Positions 33,553 to 46,769 of a stretch of 64,000 nt of DNA are shown piece by piece; position 1 is the first letter of the stretch; each line of letters starts with the position of its first letter. Source of the DNA: Persicaria tinctoria (taxonomy: Eukaryota > Streptophyta > Magnoliopsida > Caryophyllales > Polygonaceae); NCBI GenBank assembly GCA_037127255.1, contig JBANSL010000004.1, positions 70,392,627-70,456,626 on the forward strand, in the 5' to 3' direction. The notes beneath the pieces were generated by a model. That model saw nothing but the letters and a program-made list of their open reading frames with translations, made no database searches and had not been told where the DNA came from. The translations under genes were made by a program, and so were the position numbers.

Positions 33553-35823
33553 AATCTTAGACAAAAGATTTCGGAAGTATGTAAAGAAGATGAAGAATTG
33601 AAAGATAAATTAGTTAAAATACTTATCAAAGATTCATCAGAAGAAGAAAATCAAGAATCATCAGACTCTGATGACTCAGGATCTACTCAATTCTGTTATG
33701 TCATAACAAAATAGGTGGAAAAAGAAGCTTTATTCCAACTCATAGATAAAATTGAAGATCCAGCCATAAAACAAGAATATTTTATTAAATTAAAAAACTT
33801 AATTTTCAAAGAACAAAAAACTCTTCCAGAAGAACCATTTAGTTTATCAAAGATGATAAGCAAAAGACCTTCATCAAGTATATTCTCCTCTATAACTACT
33901 AAAGACTTTCAGGCTGAAGTTAATAATTTGAAGAAAGAAGTTAATGCCTTACAAGAACAACTTATTCTAAATGAAGTTAAAGACTTAGAATTAGAAACCA
34001 GAATTGCTCATCTTGAATTAAATAAACATGGTAGTGATGAACAATCTTCAGACTCATCCTCTAATATTAGATCTAAAGAAAATATTAATATTAATGACGA
34101 TACTTTCATAAATGTTATTGATCAAATAAACTTCCAAAAATGGTATGTTTATATAACCATAAAAGTTGAAGATTTCGTACTTAATACTATCGCTCTATTA
34201 GACAACGGAGCTGACCTCAATTGCATTTGCGAAGGGATTATTCCTTCAAAATATTATTATAAAACTACAGAAAAGTTACAAAATGCAAATGGTGTAAGAA
34301 TGAAACTGAATTACAAAATCCCCAGTACATCCGTTTGTAACAATGGATATTGTTTTAAAAATACTTTTATAATGGTAAAAGATTTAGCACAAGAAGTCAT
34401 ATTAGGAACACCTTTTTTAACACAAATCTATCCCTTTAAAGTCAATAGACATGGTGTTCATACTAAAATAATGGGAACTAAACTAACATTTAAATTTCTT
34501 AATCCCATTACACAATCAGATGTTACTCTACTTCAGACCTCATCTGTAATAAAAAATATAGACCTTATTACTAGAAAGTCACTATTAATTAACTCCCTCA
34601 CTAAAGAGATATCCAATCTAAAAATTGAAGAAAAATTAAAAAATCCTAACCTTCAACTAAAAATAAAAGACCTAGAAGATCTTTTTAAACGATCAGTTTG
34701 TTCAGATTCCCCAACTGCATTCTGGGAAAGAAGAAAACATCAAGTAACTCTCCCTTATGAAAAAGAATTCAAGGAAATAGATATTCCCACTAAAGCAAGA
34801 CCTATACAGATGAATTTTGAACTTTTAAACCATTGTAAAGAAGAGATAAAATCCCTTTTAGATAAAAAATTAATTAGAGAATCTAAGTCTCCCTGGAGTT
34901 GTGCAGCCTTCTATGTTAATAATCAAGCAGAAAAGGAAAGAGGAGTTCCCCGTCTTGTCATAAATTATAAACCTCTTAACAAAGTTCTCCAATGGATTAG
35001 ATATCCTTTACCAAACAAAAGAGATTTACTTAATAGACTTTTTTATTCTAACATATACTCCAAATTTGATATGAAAAGTGGATTTTGGCAAATACAAATA
35101 AAAGAAGAAGATAGATATAAGACGGCTTTCACAGTTCCCTTTGGACACTATGAATGGAATGTAATGCCATTCGGATTAAAAAACGCCCCTTCAGAATTTC
35201 AAAAAATCAAGAATGATATATTCAATCCCTACTCTACTTTCACAATAGTTTACATAGATGATGTTTTAATATTTTCCAAAACAATAGATGAACATTTTAA
35301 ACATCTAAACACCTTTTTCCATATTGTCAAGAAAAATGGTTTAGCTGTCTCAGCCTCAAAAATAAAATTGTTTCAAACACAAATAAGATTTTTAGGTCAT
35401 AATATTTATCAACAGACGATAAAACCAATAAATAGAAGTATAGAATTTGCCAACAAATTCCCTGATGAAATAAAAGATAAAACCCAACTCCAAAGATTTT
35501 TAGGATGTCTGAACTATATATCAGATTTCTTTCCTAATCTTAGACAAATGTGCACCCTCCTATTTCAAAGGCTTAGGAAAAACCCGCCTGCTTGGACTGA
35601 AGAACACACAAAAATAGTTCGTATGATAAAAGATAAGGTCAAGACCCTTCCTTGTATAAACATTCCTCATCCCTCTGCCTATATGATAGTTGAAACCGAT
35701 GCCTCGGAAATAGGTTACGGAGGAATACTAAAACAAAGACTACCAGAACAATCTAAAGAAACTTTAGTTAGATATTATTCTGGTGTATGGTCTGGACCAC
35801 AAAAGAATTATAGCACTGTAAGT
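33553..35823 (+). pseudogene. Pararetrovirus copy B: protease - RT - partial RNase H
   Basis: After an acidic Ser/Glu-rich linker and a TAG at 33712-33714, a 708-codon frame runs from 33715. It has a coiled-coil-like stretch (about residues 55-115) and an aspartic protease with LLDNGADLNCI (D at 34201; D-N-G instead of the usual D-T/S-G). The RT carries FDMKSGFWQIQIKEEDRYKT, MPFGLKNAP and YIDDVLIF (residues ~513-520). RNase H begins at ETDASEIGYGG (residue ~660) and stops after KNYST, as in copy A. This is the longest viral frame in the window. It remains defective because RNase H is cut and upstream stops separate it from the start of the polyprotein. Confidence 0.94.
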
Positions 35824-35837
35824 ATTGTGTATATTAG

Positions 35838-35864
35838 TTAAACAACAAGTTTTGCCGAACGGAG
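35838..35864. mobile_element. Right-end remnant of the Stowaway-like MITE
   Basis: TAAACAACAAGTTTTGCCGA to CGGAG equals 15441-15466. Viral copy B is joined directly to this MITE end through the overlap TAAA, so about 1.36 kb present in unit 1 (LINE fragment and most of the MITE) was deleted. Confidence 0.85.
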
Positions 35865-38321
35865 TATAGAATATGGCCCTAATTTTAAAAAACAACAAAT
35901 TTGTAATTTGAACCATTCAGTAGTTGGTATTGATAGAAAAAAAAATGTTTATATAAATTTGTTGTTGTATTATATAGAGTTTTTTTAGATTGCTTTAATT
36001 CAAAATGATACCGTGTCTATATAATTGCGTCCCCTTTAAAAAAAAATCTTTTAAGGTTCGGACTGTGGGAGTCGAGGCTCTCGACCCGTCCAATAGGCTG
36101 ACTCGACTGAAGTATAAACAAGCCACAACATATGTGTCCATCTCTAGTATAGGCCCAATTTCTTTATGGACATTGATCCATATGCTTTGAATCAGGCCCA
36201 TCAGTAGGTACACATTTGTTTGGACTTTTAACAAAAATACGGAGTAAGCTATACATGTAAACGAGGTATTTTGAGGAAAGTCTAAAATAACCATTTCGGA
36301 ATAACTCACCGAAAAGGACTTGTGGGTGTACGTGTACCCAAAGGTCCCAGTTCGAACCCCGGATATGACTGTTCTTTGTTTATAAATCATACACATTTGG
36401 CCTCAAATTGCTGGGACAAAAAGAGACCTGAAAAGAGTCGCACATTTCCGATGGGCTAATATTTATTTAAAAGATCTATTAATAATATGACTGAAATAAT
36501 AAATCTGAATTATAATATATTTTCGGTGGGCTAATATTTATTTAAAAAATCTATTAATAATATGACTGAAATAATAAATCTGAATTATAATATTTGATTG
36601 TATCATGACGGTTAGTCCGTCTGTCGTTTTTCTAGCCTCTCGATTTGCCAGACTTCGGTTGTCGTCTGGGATTTCGAATTATTTTCTTTAAAAAAAAAAG
36701 CTAATAACGATTAAAATGTGCAGAAAATATAAATAAAAATTAATCTAGATATAAATAATTAATCTACCAAAAAATAACATAGATATAAAAAAACGACAAC
36801 TATCAAATAATTAATTTCAATATAAACAAATTTTTCCGCACAAAAATAATCTACACACAAATAAAATAACGCATATAAGATATGTATCTATTAATATTTT
36901 TAATAAGTATGGCTGTGAAATAGTTTTGATTTATATTTTTATTAATGAACTAAAATATATATAGATAGATTGTTGCTTATGATAATTTTCTATAAATTAT
37001 GACAACATATTATTTTAACTATTCTTTTAGATTTCTTTCCCTAAAATTAACCATAATACTCCATATAGGAGGTTAGATATCGATTTTAATATATGTATAT
37101 AGCTTAGTTTTAGAATAGAAATAAAACAATATAAAATAAAACGGCATTAGATAGATCTTAGTACCAAACTAACATTTCACATGCACTGTCTAATACAGTA
37201 ATACGGAGTATAATTATATTCTTCAAAATTAGGCACGACTTGGTGACTTACGCCTTATGGTACCAAACACATCATGTAATTTGCGTTGCAAACTAAACGC
37301 AAATTCGGAAATAAAGAACACGCCTAACCATAAAGTAACGAATATAGACGCAGTTTGTTATGGTGTGTTTGGATTCCGTTTTGTTAAGTTTATCAGAAAA
37401 TTATAAATTTAATGTAATATTGCGAGTTTGGTTGATACATTGCATAAGGTATTATTTACAACAATATATATTTAAAATAAAGTACGTTTTCAATTATGCA
37501 AATCAATTGCTTAGAATTTATTTATAAATTTTATGGAATAGTTAATGTTCGAGTAAAACAATTTACAAACTATTTTATTTTTAATTATTATTATTCTAAC
37601 CATATTTAAATTTATAAATTGGCTATAAACATAATACTCCCTCCATTAATAAAAACATACACCGGAGTACTATTTATTATCTAAACATAATTTTAAGAAT
37701 GATAAAAATTATATTAAATATCAACTATATTATAATTTTTAAAAATAATTTTATATTTATTGCTAATAAGAATGAAAATATAAAAAAATAACTAAAAAAT
37801 CATATTTTATACTCTCTAATACTGTATTTATTAAGAAAAACACGTCGCTTAAGTAAGAACATCTTGTTAATTAACTAAAAATGTAATTTTAACTATTTTT
37901 GTTTTGTGTCCACTTTTTATATTTACCTTTATTATAATTGTGAAGAAGTTAATTGCAATTTTTAGTAAAGTGTAAAAGTAGACTAATACGGAGTAGTAAT
38001 TAATAGTATAGGTGGAGAGCGCTGGAATCCACGCGCACTCTTTAATACTCATTCAAAGTTTAGTATGACGTTAATTGCAGTTTTCAATAAAGTGTAAAAG
38101 TTGATTAATAATTAATAATTTGTACTAGTATAGGTGGAGAGAGAGTTGGAATCCACCCACATTCTTTAATACCCATTCAAAGTTTAGTAAGACGTTAATT
38201 ACTGTTTTCAATAAAGTGTAAAAGTAGAGTAATAATTAACGGTACATGTCGATGAATCCACCCACCCTCTTTTAATACACGCTCAAAGTACATAAATTTG
38301 TATACCGTTTCTACCCCTCTC
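35865..38321. other. Unit flank downstream of virus copy B
   Basis: Near-identical to 15467-17925. It includes the 75-bp direct repeat (36453-36595) and the ~122-bp minisatellite (about 37945-38290). No gene is recognised. It is interrupted at 38322 by the short-LTR element. Confidence 0.6.
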
Positions 38322-38967
38322 TGTAAAGACCGGGAAATATTATAATATTAAATTATTAAAATAGTGATTTATAATCATTCCGATTTTCTAAGACTTGGGA
38401 AGTTTGGAATTTCCGTCCTTGAGCTATGGGTTTATTCAAAATATTTTCTGTATTAATTTAATATTATTTAAATAGATATATTATTATTCCATTTAAATTG
38501 TAAAAATAGGAGAAAACTCGTACTCAAGCACAAGTTTGATTTTAAGTCATTCCGGCATCGTTTAAAATATTGGGTTTTGACGGATCTTAATTCCGCTTTT
38601 GAGCTTCGAAATCGAGAGTTTAATGTGATTTTGATCATTTTAAATAAGTCGTAAAGGTTGATTGGAAATTTTAATATACTTCGTAAAAGTCGGGTTTAAA
38701 GGGTGTCGAGATTTCTTTTGTGAGGGGATTGTAGCCTAATGACGGGAATTCAAATTGATGTTTCTGGGGACCAATTATATTTGTTTCCTTCCCTTTTCTT
38801 TCCTTCTCTCTCGTTGCCAGTCTGCCATTCTTGTCCTCTTCCTAATTCAACAAACATCACCTAAAAATTGAATTTGAAACCTCGACCCGTACCTGGATTG
38901 CTAGATCCGAACAAGGGGTTTTATCCCTTGAAACGTAACTCGGAAATTATAATTCTGGGCTGTTACA
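38322..38967 (+). repeat. Element 2 5' LTR (646 bp)
   Basis: Begins TGTAAAGACCGGGAAATATT and ends TTCTGGGCTGTTACA. The last ~100 bp (from about 38868, AAACCTCGACCCGTACCTGG onward) match the U5 end of the 2.9-kb LTRs. The upstream ~540 bp do not resemble them. Confidence 0.93.
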
Positions 38968-38971
38968 AAGA

Positions 38972-38983
38972 TGGTATCAGAGC
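38972..38983 (+). promoter_or_regulatory. Element 2 primer-binding site (tRNA-Met)
   Basis: TGGTATCAGAGC four bases after the LTR, followed by TGAGGTTGTGCAATTCGGGT as in the other elements. Confidence 0.9.
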
Positions 38984-41900
38984 TGAGGTTGTGCAATTCG
39001 GGTACGCAAGGGTCGAGTGTATGTTTTGGAAAACCGCCCATGAATTTCAAAGGATTTGAAAGTGTTTAAAGGGGCAAAATGAATTTAAGATGCCTAACTG
39101 AAATTGGATTAAGTAATAAACTTGACTTGTAATAAAGAGAAAAACCGACCAAACGGGGAACGAGAGGGTAGTAAAGGCGTTAGACCACCCCATTGGGTGT
39201 AGTCGGGAATGGGTATGCAAAATACTAGCTTGCTCTTTACAGATGGGTTTGGAAGTTTCCAAGGAGATGATTATGAGTGTTATTAACCGATTCTGTGATG
39301 AATGCTTACTATGCTAGAGATCTGATTTGGATGCCTAACAATGAGATGTGTATTGATTGATCTATTCGAATGGGATAGTGGGAGTACCCTTGTTTCTGTG
39401 TGGTCAAACCCAGCTTGTGTAGAACAACCCCTTCCATTATGTTAACCCCTTGACGGTTCTATCGAACTTTTCTCCCGGATGTCAGAGTCTTCCACGGGGA
39501 TTGGGTTGTAAACACATTGTCTTCGGGAGATATGTGTGGATATGAGGGTTGTCCGAGTGATTATTGGAGTAGGGTCCTTGACGTAATTCCGGGTTAAAGA
39601 GTAAGATTTTTATAGGGTTGCCCTTCTCTATTCTTATGACGACCAACCAGTGTCTTCTTTCCACAAAGAGTCATACTAGAGTCCCACGGGAAAGAGGAGT
39701 GATAAGTCATTCGGGAAAAGTAAATGGTTGCCCTTAGGGATCTCTGTCCGGTTGTAATGGTGACTCTCTCTGAATTGCATGACATGATTTTATAATCCCC
39801 CGCATGTATCTTGCCAATGATCATTAGTAAGAAGCTTCTCATGTTATGCCTTGCCTTCTGTCATGGTTTTATTGTTTAAGCTCATGGTATGGTTAGTTAT
39901 CTTGCTCAAGTCTCGTGTTGTGTCTTGCCTTATATCATGACTGTTGTTGTTATAGCATGTTCACCTGGCTTGTTGACCGTATGACCGATTGGAAGCATGA
40001 ACCACATGATATGAACCTACATGATCGTTATCTCCTCTCGAATTAGGTTCATGATAGTGTGATCAATTCCTCCTTCTATGAATGTGGATAGATGATCATC
40101 TTAGCATGTTGGATGATGATGTGTCAATGTCTATTATCCCTTTTGTGACAAGAATCAATAGCATGCCCGTTTGTTATATATACATCAGGTTAGTTATTGT
40201 TGCTTACTCTGCAATTTATACTGTTGTGTGATACCTGGACTGAATTGGGATTATGTTGGTGTAAATGAGTCTTGATAAATGCATGTTTTATCCCAGTATG
40301 TGTTGGTTTGAACTCATGTTCCCGTGTTCCAGCTATATTGCCTTGTTGTTTAAACTCGTAGTATACATCGTGAAACCTTCCTCATGCTTCTATATTGTTG
40401 GAATGTGATTGAATTGAGTTCTTACATGACGTCATGATTAGTTGCATGCATGTATTGTATGTTATGTTGAACCTTTAGTATCATGTAGGATCCTTGATGG
40501 TGACTCGTGTGAATTGTATATCTTGCCTACAGTATTGCTAATTCTCTCCCGGGCTAGGTCCTCGATAGTGTGATTCTCCCCTCTTCTTAAAGTGTTTTAC
40601 TCATCCTGATTAGACTGATGCTGAATTCGATGATCGACTTGCTTTTCGTGATGGTAAATCCTGGCATGCTTACATGTTATCGCTCGGTGGTATTTCCCTA
40701 TTACCCTATGATATTCTCTCGTGCTTGCATGAACGTATGACTGGACACCTCGGATGATCACACACCACGCTATATCATGATTTCGCATACGCATGATGCA
40801 TGAATGTTAGAATGGATTTAGTCGAGTTACCTTGATTGTGTTAATGTTTGATAGGTGCTAGTAGTGTTTGGTAGGGCTTATGATTCCAATATAACTCACT
40901 AAAAGGATCACTTGTTGTACTTGTTCTATGATGTGATGACTACTGTACTATATATGTGCTCTATGATGGTTCGCTCTTAACATGATTATAATATGTCGCC
41001 AATGATGCTCTTCTTGTTATTTTGATTATGCCTCATATTTCGTGAATATTATGATGAGCTCCTCTTAATGACTCTTGACTATGCTTGTATCACGTCCTGT
41101 ATCGCTAGTATCGTGTGAGACCCATGATTTCTAAATGTACCTCGTCATATGATTACGTGTCATACTTGACCTATTATATGATCATTGTGTTAGATGAGAT
41201 AGTTACTATGTTACTCTTATATGTTCTTGTATGATGCATACACCAAGCTTGTGCATTATTCATATATGTGACAATTGTGATACCCATTTAATCTTGCATA
41301 TCTTGCGTAAGTTGCTAGGCATATCGGCTTTCATGGGATAATAGACTGCTATCTTCTCTCACATGCATCCGTGTACCACTCGAATATGTCTTTTGGAATG
41401 AATGCGTATGTCGTGCTCCTTGATATAGGTACATGCTAGAGTGGATTAATATGATTGATATGCTCTATGATGAATTTGTGTTATTTGTCGCGATTATAAC
41501 CTAATAGACTTTCATAAGGGCATCGTTGCTATTCTCGGGTTAGAGTCTTGTCTCCAGTCTTGTCATCCTTTTAGCCTTGGTCTGTATTTCCGAAGTGAAC
41601 ATTGGGTTTCCCGTCCCTGTCACTCCCCTATCTCTGCTAACTTGGACTCTTGCGCGATACATTTCGGTGAGCGACCGCATGGAAGATGGAACGAAAAGTT
41701 GCATAGCGATAGAGCAGTGCCGCAGAAGTGTGGGCCCATAACCCACGGGCCTCAGGATCTATGATGTCGGCGAAACGGGCACGCATCGAGGATTGCGGTT
41801 ACTGAGTGCGATATGACTTGCAAGCGAGAATGTCCTTCGTTCGAATTGCTAACCCTTTTGAATTTGTTGACGACGATATTGCACTGACCTAGCGATGAGA

Positions 41901-44277
41901 TTTATGTGTTGATGTGCTGACTTGATGATGACCGTTGCCTGATTGCTTGTTGTCTATGATGATATGATTTGATGACTTATAGATCTCATGTACCATGATG
42001 TCTTGACGTGTTGCTACTCTAAGTTGCTAAGCATGATTTGAATTCTTTTGCCTGTAAAATGTGAACTATATATGTTAAGAAGCATGAATTGTATCGGATA
42101 AGGTTATAATGCAACATGTTAGCTTGATTTCATTATGTTCGTGTATGATGTTTGCATTGATTATAGAGCATGATGGTAAACTGAGACTTGTCGAATCCAT
42201 GATGTTATGTTTATAAATGCTAGTGGATATGATGTAGACCTTATGTTTGATGATTTTCATGATTGCTTATTCCTTAAACCTGTGAGTGAGGTCATTTGGT
42301 AGCGTGGTTGGAGAGTGGTGAAAGAATTTTGGGCGGTTGGGATGATCGATGGTATTAGGAGGTGAGTCACGAGAGAAGGAAGTTGGTCTAGGTAAGACTG
42401 AGTGAACTTGGAATTTATAGTAGGCAATGTTGGTGGTTCTGATGAGCTTCTAGGTGATGCTGGTAATGCTTTGGGTAGTGCGAAGAGTGTAAGGAATGAC
42501 TCGGGAATATTGAGGACATGATATTAGAGGGTACTTGGGTGTGAGGTTAGAGATAGTAGTTGGATTCTTAGAGGTGGATGGTGAGTGAGAGTACTTGGCG
42601 GAAGGATGGGCGAGATTTAAGCCTCGAGATGAATTGGGATTTGTTGGAGAATTTTTGTCTGAGTTAACGTTGGCGAGTCTAGAAGAGGATTAGTCTTGGC
42701 TTGAGAGTGGAGATGGGCGAGTGGGGATTGTATTTTATTTTGACTGGTATGACGTGAGAAATTTCTTGATTGTGTGGTTTAATTCGCCGGCATGATGTTA
42801 GATAGCAACTATGATGAATCTAATCCAGAATGGTATTACATGTTGTTATGCAATATTGGAATCTAGTTGATAGTGACAAATGTTATCATGATATATTGCT
42901 GCTCTGCTCTGCTGTTTTAGAAGCATGATATGATGTGTTGTGATGTGATACATGAGATAATACTGTGTTATCATATGGTTGGCAAGCATGATTATTGATA
43001 TATTAAATGATGAATATGACTTAGAGCATGAATATGACTAGTATATATATGAGGTAATAGTGCATGTCTGCCTAATGACTAAATGATCGTTATATGGTGT
43101 TGTGACGAGTTGAGATGATATCTGGAGAGCATGTTAACATTTTGATGTCGATATACTACTTGATCTTCCCTTTTGTTGAATCTTGCTAGCATGACCTTGT
43201 TTGTATTGATGTGGTTATAATTAGTTTTGTTTCATTGACTTATGATGACATTCCGATGTGGCTAACCTTGCAAATACAAATGTTGATGTGATAAATCTGT
43301 TATGATAATGCTGGATAGAAATTGGATAGGATGATTATGTGAATTTATGCGCTAAATGAGATCCCTTGCTGTGACTGACCCTACTATGATTGCGGTGTTG
43401 ATATGCGATAGCGAGATACCTTTTATGATTTATGGTGTGATGTTGAGACATTGCTATGATTTTGATATGTTGTTGAGATGCACATTATAACCTTTAGTAT
43501 GATTTGGAGATGCTCGATGTGACCTTGTGGCACTGTGTGGGTACATGGTTGAGACTTGTCGTATGATGTGTTGGTTGAAGATTGATTGGTTTAAGCTGTT
43601 ATGCATTTGTTATGGCGTATGAATCTTGTTTGAATGGAGATTGATGGATTGATTTGATTATGGAAACTAGGAAGAGAATATGGGATTAGCCCTTAGAGGT
43701 AGATGATTCCACCGCCTGATTTCTGAATTTGATTGATTGTCATGTGGTAAACTGATTTGGTTTTGGAGGATTTGACGAAATTTTGATCGAAATGATTTTA
43801 CTTGTTTTGGTGTAAGGTTGCTTGGTTAAACGTCTTATTTGAAGATTTCGAGCGGTTTGAAAAGGAATTACTTGAAAATTTAAAGAATAAACGTTACCGA
43901 GAATTTCAATGATTTTGAGACCAATCTTTTCCAATTGCGGAAATCCCTTTTTGAGAATTTTCACACCCGGGCTTATATTATAACGCCTCACGAAGTGGAT
44001 ACAAGCATTTTATAGGGGCGCATATAGAATGCTTGCTAAGACCTAGTAGAGACGCTATGGTTTCTTTTTGAGTTATAATGTGACCGAAAGGTCGGGGTAA
44101 GGGTGTGATAGGGGCCCATATCACATACTTGCAACGACCATTTGAGAATGTTATGATCACGTCAAGGGTGCTGTGAGGATCTCATACGGGCCCCTATGAG
44201 ATGCTTACAGAATCAATGGCATGATCCTTGGACTCACCAATTTAAAACTTCATCCCCATGTTTTTAGAGTGATTTTA

Positions 44278-44313
44278 GTCTCGGGGACGAGACTTGTTTT
44301 TAGAGGTGGATGA
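44278..44313 (+). promoter_or_regulatory. Element 2 hairpin and polypurine tract
   Basis: GTCTCGGGGACGAGAC (perfect 6-bp stem) at 44278-44293 is followed by TTTTTAGAGGTGGATGA, immediately before the 3' LTR at 44314. Confidence 0.7.
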
Positions 44314-44955
44314 TGTAAAAACCGGGAAATATTATAATATTAAATTATTAAAATAGTGATTTATAATCATTCCGATTTTCTAAGACTTGGGAGGTTTGGA
44401 ATTTCCGTCCTTGAGCTATGGGTTTATTCAAAATATTTTCTGTATTAATTTAATATTATTTAAATAGATATATTATTATTCCATTTAAATTGTAAAAATA
44501 GGAGAAAACTCGTACTCAAGCACAAGTTTGATTTTAAGTCATTCCGACATCGTTTAAAATATTGGGTTTTGACGGATCATAATTCCGCTTTTGAGCTTCG
44601 AAATCGAGAGTTTAATGTGATTTTGATCATTTTAAATAATTCGTAAAGGTTGATTGGAAATTTTAATATACTTCGTAAAAGTCGGGTTTAAAGGGTGTCG
44701 AGATTTCTTTTGTGAGGGGATTGTAGCCTAATGACGGGAATTCAAATTGATGTTTCTAGGGACCAATTATATTTGTTTCCTTCCCTTTTCTTTCCTTCTC
44801 TCTCGTTGCCAGTCTGCCATTCTTGTCCTCTTCCTAATTCAACAAACATCACCTAAAAATTGAATTTGAAACCTCGACCCGTACCTGGATTGCAAGATCC
44901 GAACAAGGTGTTTTATCCCTTGAAACGTAACCCGGAAATTATAATTCTGGGCCGT

Positions 44956-44958
<3 letters not shown>
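44314..44958 (+). repeat. Element 2 3' LTR (645 bp)
   Basis: Begins TGTAAAAACCGGGAAATATT and ends GGGCCGTTAC against the CT tract. It differs from the 5' LTR by only a handful of substitutions visible by eye. Confidence 0.92.
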
Positions 44959-45002
<44 letters not shown>

Positions 45003-45324
45003 TGCTTTTTGCAATTAAAGGGCCAGGCAAAAATAAAGTGGCAAATCTGCCCTGCAAATGTAGACAGGCCTCTACAGTAAGTTTTTTTTGTCAATATTCC
45101 CTCTTTCCCATCCCTTTCCTTCCATGTTTACTACATCCCCTTTTTCTTTTGGAGTTTTTGGTTTGAAAAGTTTTTTATAGTAATAATATGAAAACTTTTT
45201 ATTTCACTCTTAAATAAGGGGTGTTATTCGAATCGAGTTTGACGTATTAAAGTTTGGTTTCTTCAGTAAATCGAGTTCGAGTCGAGCCGAGCCGAATTTT
45301 TAGACTTACAAAGATGCAAACTTT
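44957..45324. other. CT microsatellite and right end of unit 2
   Basis: A (CT)n run of about 40 bp (44957-44997) is longer than its unit 1 counterpart. It is followed by DNA near-identical to 17940-18268, including the truncated hAT-MITE-like end next to the tandem junction. Confidence 0.6.
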
Positions 45325-46769
45325 TCTTCCAGAGCCTTCTATCATCTTTGCCACACCGGATATTGTTCTGACATTTGCCTCAATTAATGTCAATTGTGTG
45401 AAGTATTCTCTGCTTCTCAAGATGGTGTGGGTAGTGGCACTGTCTACCAAACATTAATCTTTGTCACTTGGTTTAACTTCACTTATATCCATATCTTCAA
45501 TATAAAAAGAGATATAATTAAATCTTTAATACATTAATTTATTCATTAATAATATAAAGCAAGTACATTAAAAGTAATGCAGAAAATAAACACACTACGA
45601 TATGTTACAGGAAATAAACACACTGCGATATGTTATAAAGTAAACTGCATGAAAATAAAAGTACTGATATTTAATAGTTCATAGTATCACTAAGTCCAAA
45701 ATCTCCATCTACATTAGGAGTATTTGCGAAGAAACCAGAGATGTCCATATTGGGCTCCCAAGGAGTGTTATTGACAAAATTACTCTCCACCTTCTTTCCT
45801 TTGTTCTTGGATGTCTGATACAGCTCAACCAAATGTTTAGTTGTGTGACATACCTTCGCCCAGTGGCCTGTCATGCCACATCTGTAACATGGAGATTTGG
45901 ATTTCTGAGTAGATCCCGATGGATCTTTCCGGACCATCAACTTATCATTCCCCTTTGAAGAGGATGCTCCAGGAGCTTTGTGCCACTGATTAGTAGCAAA
46001 GCTTCTACCGTGACCATGACCACGACCTCTTCCACGACCTCAACCTCTACCGTGATTATTCCCATCTCCACGGTTATTCATATTCCAGCCACCATCTCCC
46101 TGAGATGTATATTGACCTGGGAACATTCCATGTGCTGCATTTGTCTCAGTATATGGAGCAGCACCAGTAGGCCTTAGGTTGTGGTTCTTCATCAGAAGTT
46201 CATTATTTTGCTCAGCCACAAGTAATACTGATATCAAATCAGAATACTTTGTAAAAACCCTCTTTGTATATTGTTGTTGCAACATCACATTTGATGCATG
46301 CATTGTATAGAGAAGGTTCTATTGAGCATATTTTCTTCATAGATTTTCTGCCCACATAAACGTAACTGAGACGTGATCCTGAATAAGACAGAATTAAAAT
46401 CATTGACAGACTTAAAATCCTGGAACCTCATATTGCTCCAGTACCATATGTGGCTTTTGGGAGTAAAACTTTCTCCTGATGCCCATATCTCTGACTTAAG
46501 TTCTCCCATAACTCTTTAGGATCTTCCACTAGCAAGTATTCAGACTTAAGTTCTCCCAAAAATATTATCGCCTTTGCCTTATCTTGCGTAGAAGTACCAT
46601 TATTTTCAGAGATAGTCTCTAGTAGGCCATGAGCTTGGAGGTGAGACAGTGAATCAACCCTCCATTCAAGATATCCCTGGTCCGATAAGTCGAGAATATC
46701 AAATTCCCGCTTTGTAAGATTTGTCATTGAATTAACTACAAATAAAATCATATAAATTAATATTGACAT
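45325..46769 (-). pseudogene. Ty1/copia protease-gag relic (unit 3)
   Basis: Minus-strand relic equal to 356-1813. It has the protease motif VDSATTHTILRSREYF, the AT-rich spacer with tandem duplication, a CCHC knuckle CYRCGMTGHWAKVC within 45671-45940, and gag up to MTNLTKREFDILDLSDQGYL. It shares the stop after the Gly/Arg tail and the frameshift with unit 1. It also has its own small indels: a frameshift near 46285-46310 and loss of about 24 bp near 46550. Confidence 0.9.

Larger units (their letters stand above)
38968..44313 (+). mobile_element. Element 2 internal domain, noncoding
   Basis: TG/ATG-rich DNA with frequent stops. Blocks corresponding to element 1 in reverse complement include 39665-39790 (equivalent of 26318-26430), the hairpin block at 41729-41747 and the 3' segment with TTAGAGGTAGATGA at 43693-43706. 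No retroelement protein motif is visible. Confidence 0.85.
38322..44958 (+). mobile_element. Short-LTR non-autonomous LTR retrotransposon, element 2 (6.6 kb)
   Basis: Plus-orientation element with LTRs of 646 and 645 bp and a 5346-bp internal domain without gag or pol. It is inserted in the CT tract of unit 2: CCCCTCTC lies to the left and TCTCTCT to the right. The right LTR lacks the terminal CA-type end by a 1-2 base slip, so a 5-bp CTCTC duplication is likely but not provable in this repeat. The internal domain, primer site, purine tract and hairpin are homologous to elements 1 and 3, yet the LTR body differs. Confidence 0.92.
18269..45324. repeat. Tandem-array unit 2
   Basis: Second copy of the unit. 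It starts abruptly in the copia relic at TCTTCCAGAGCC right after unit 1 flank DNA, and ends at the equivalent position before 45325. Most of the copia relic, the spacer and the viral leader were lost between the LTR-element insertion at 18799 and viral copy B at about 30832. A second LTR element sits in its CT tract. Confidence 0.8.
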
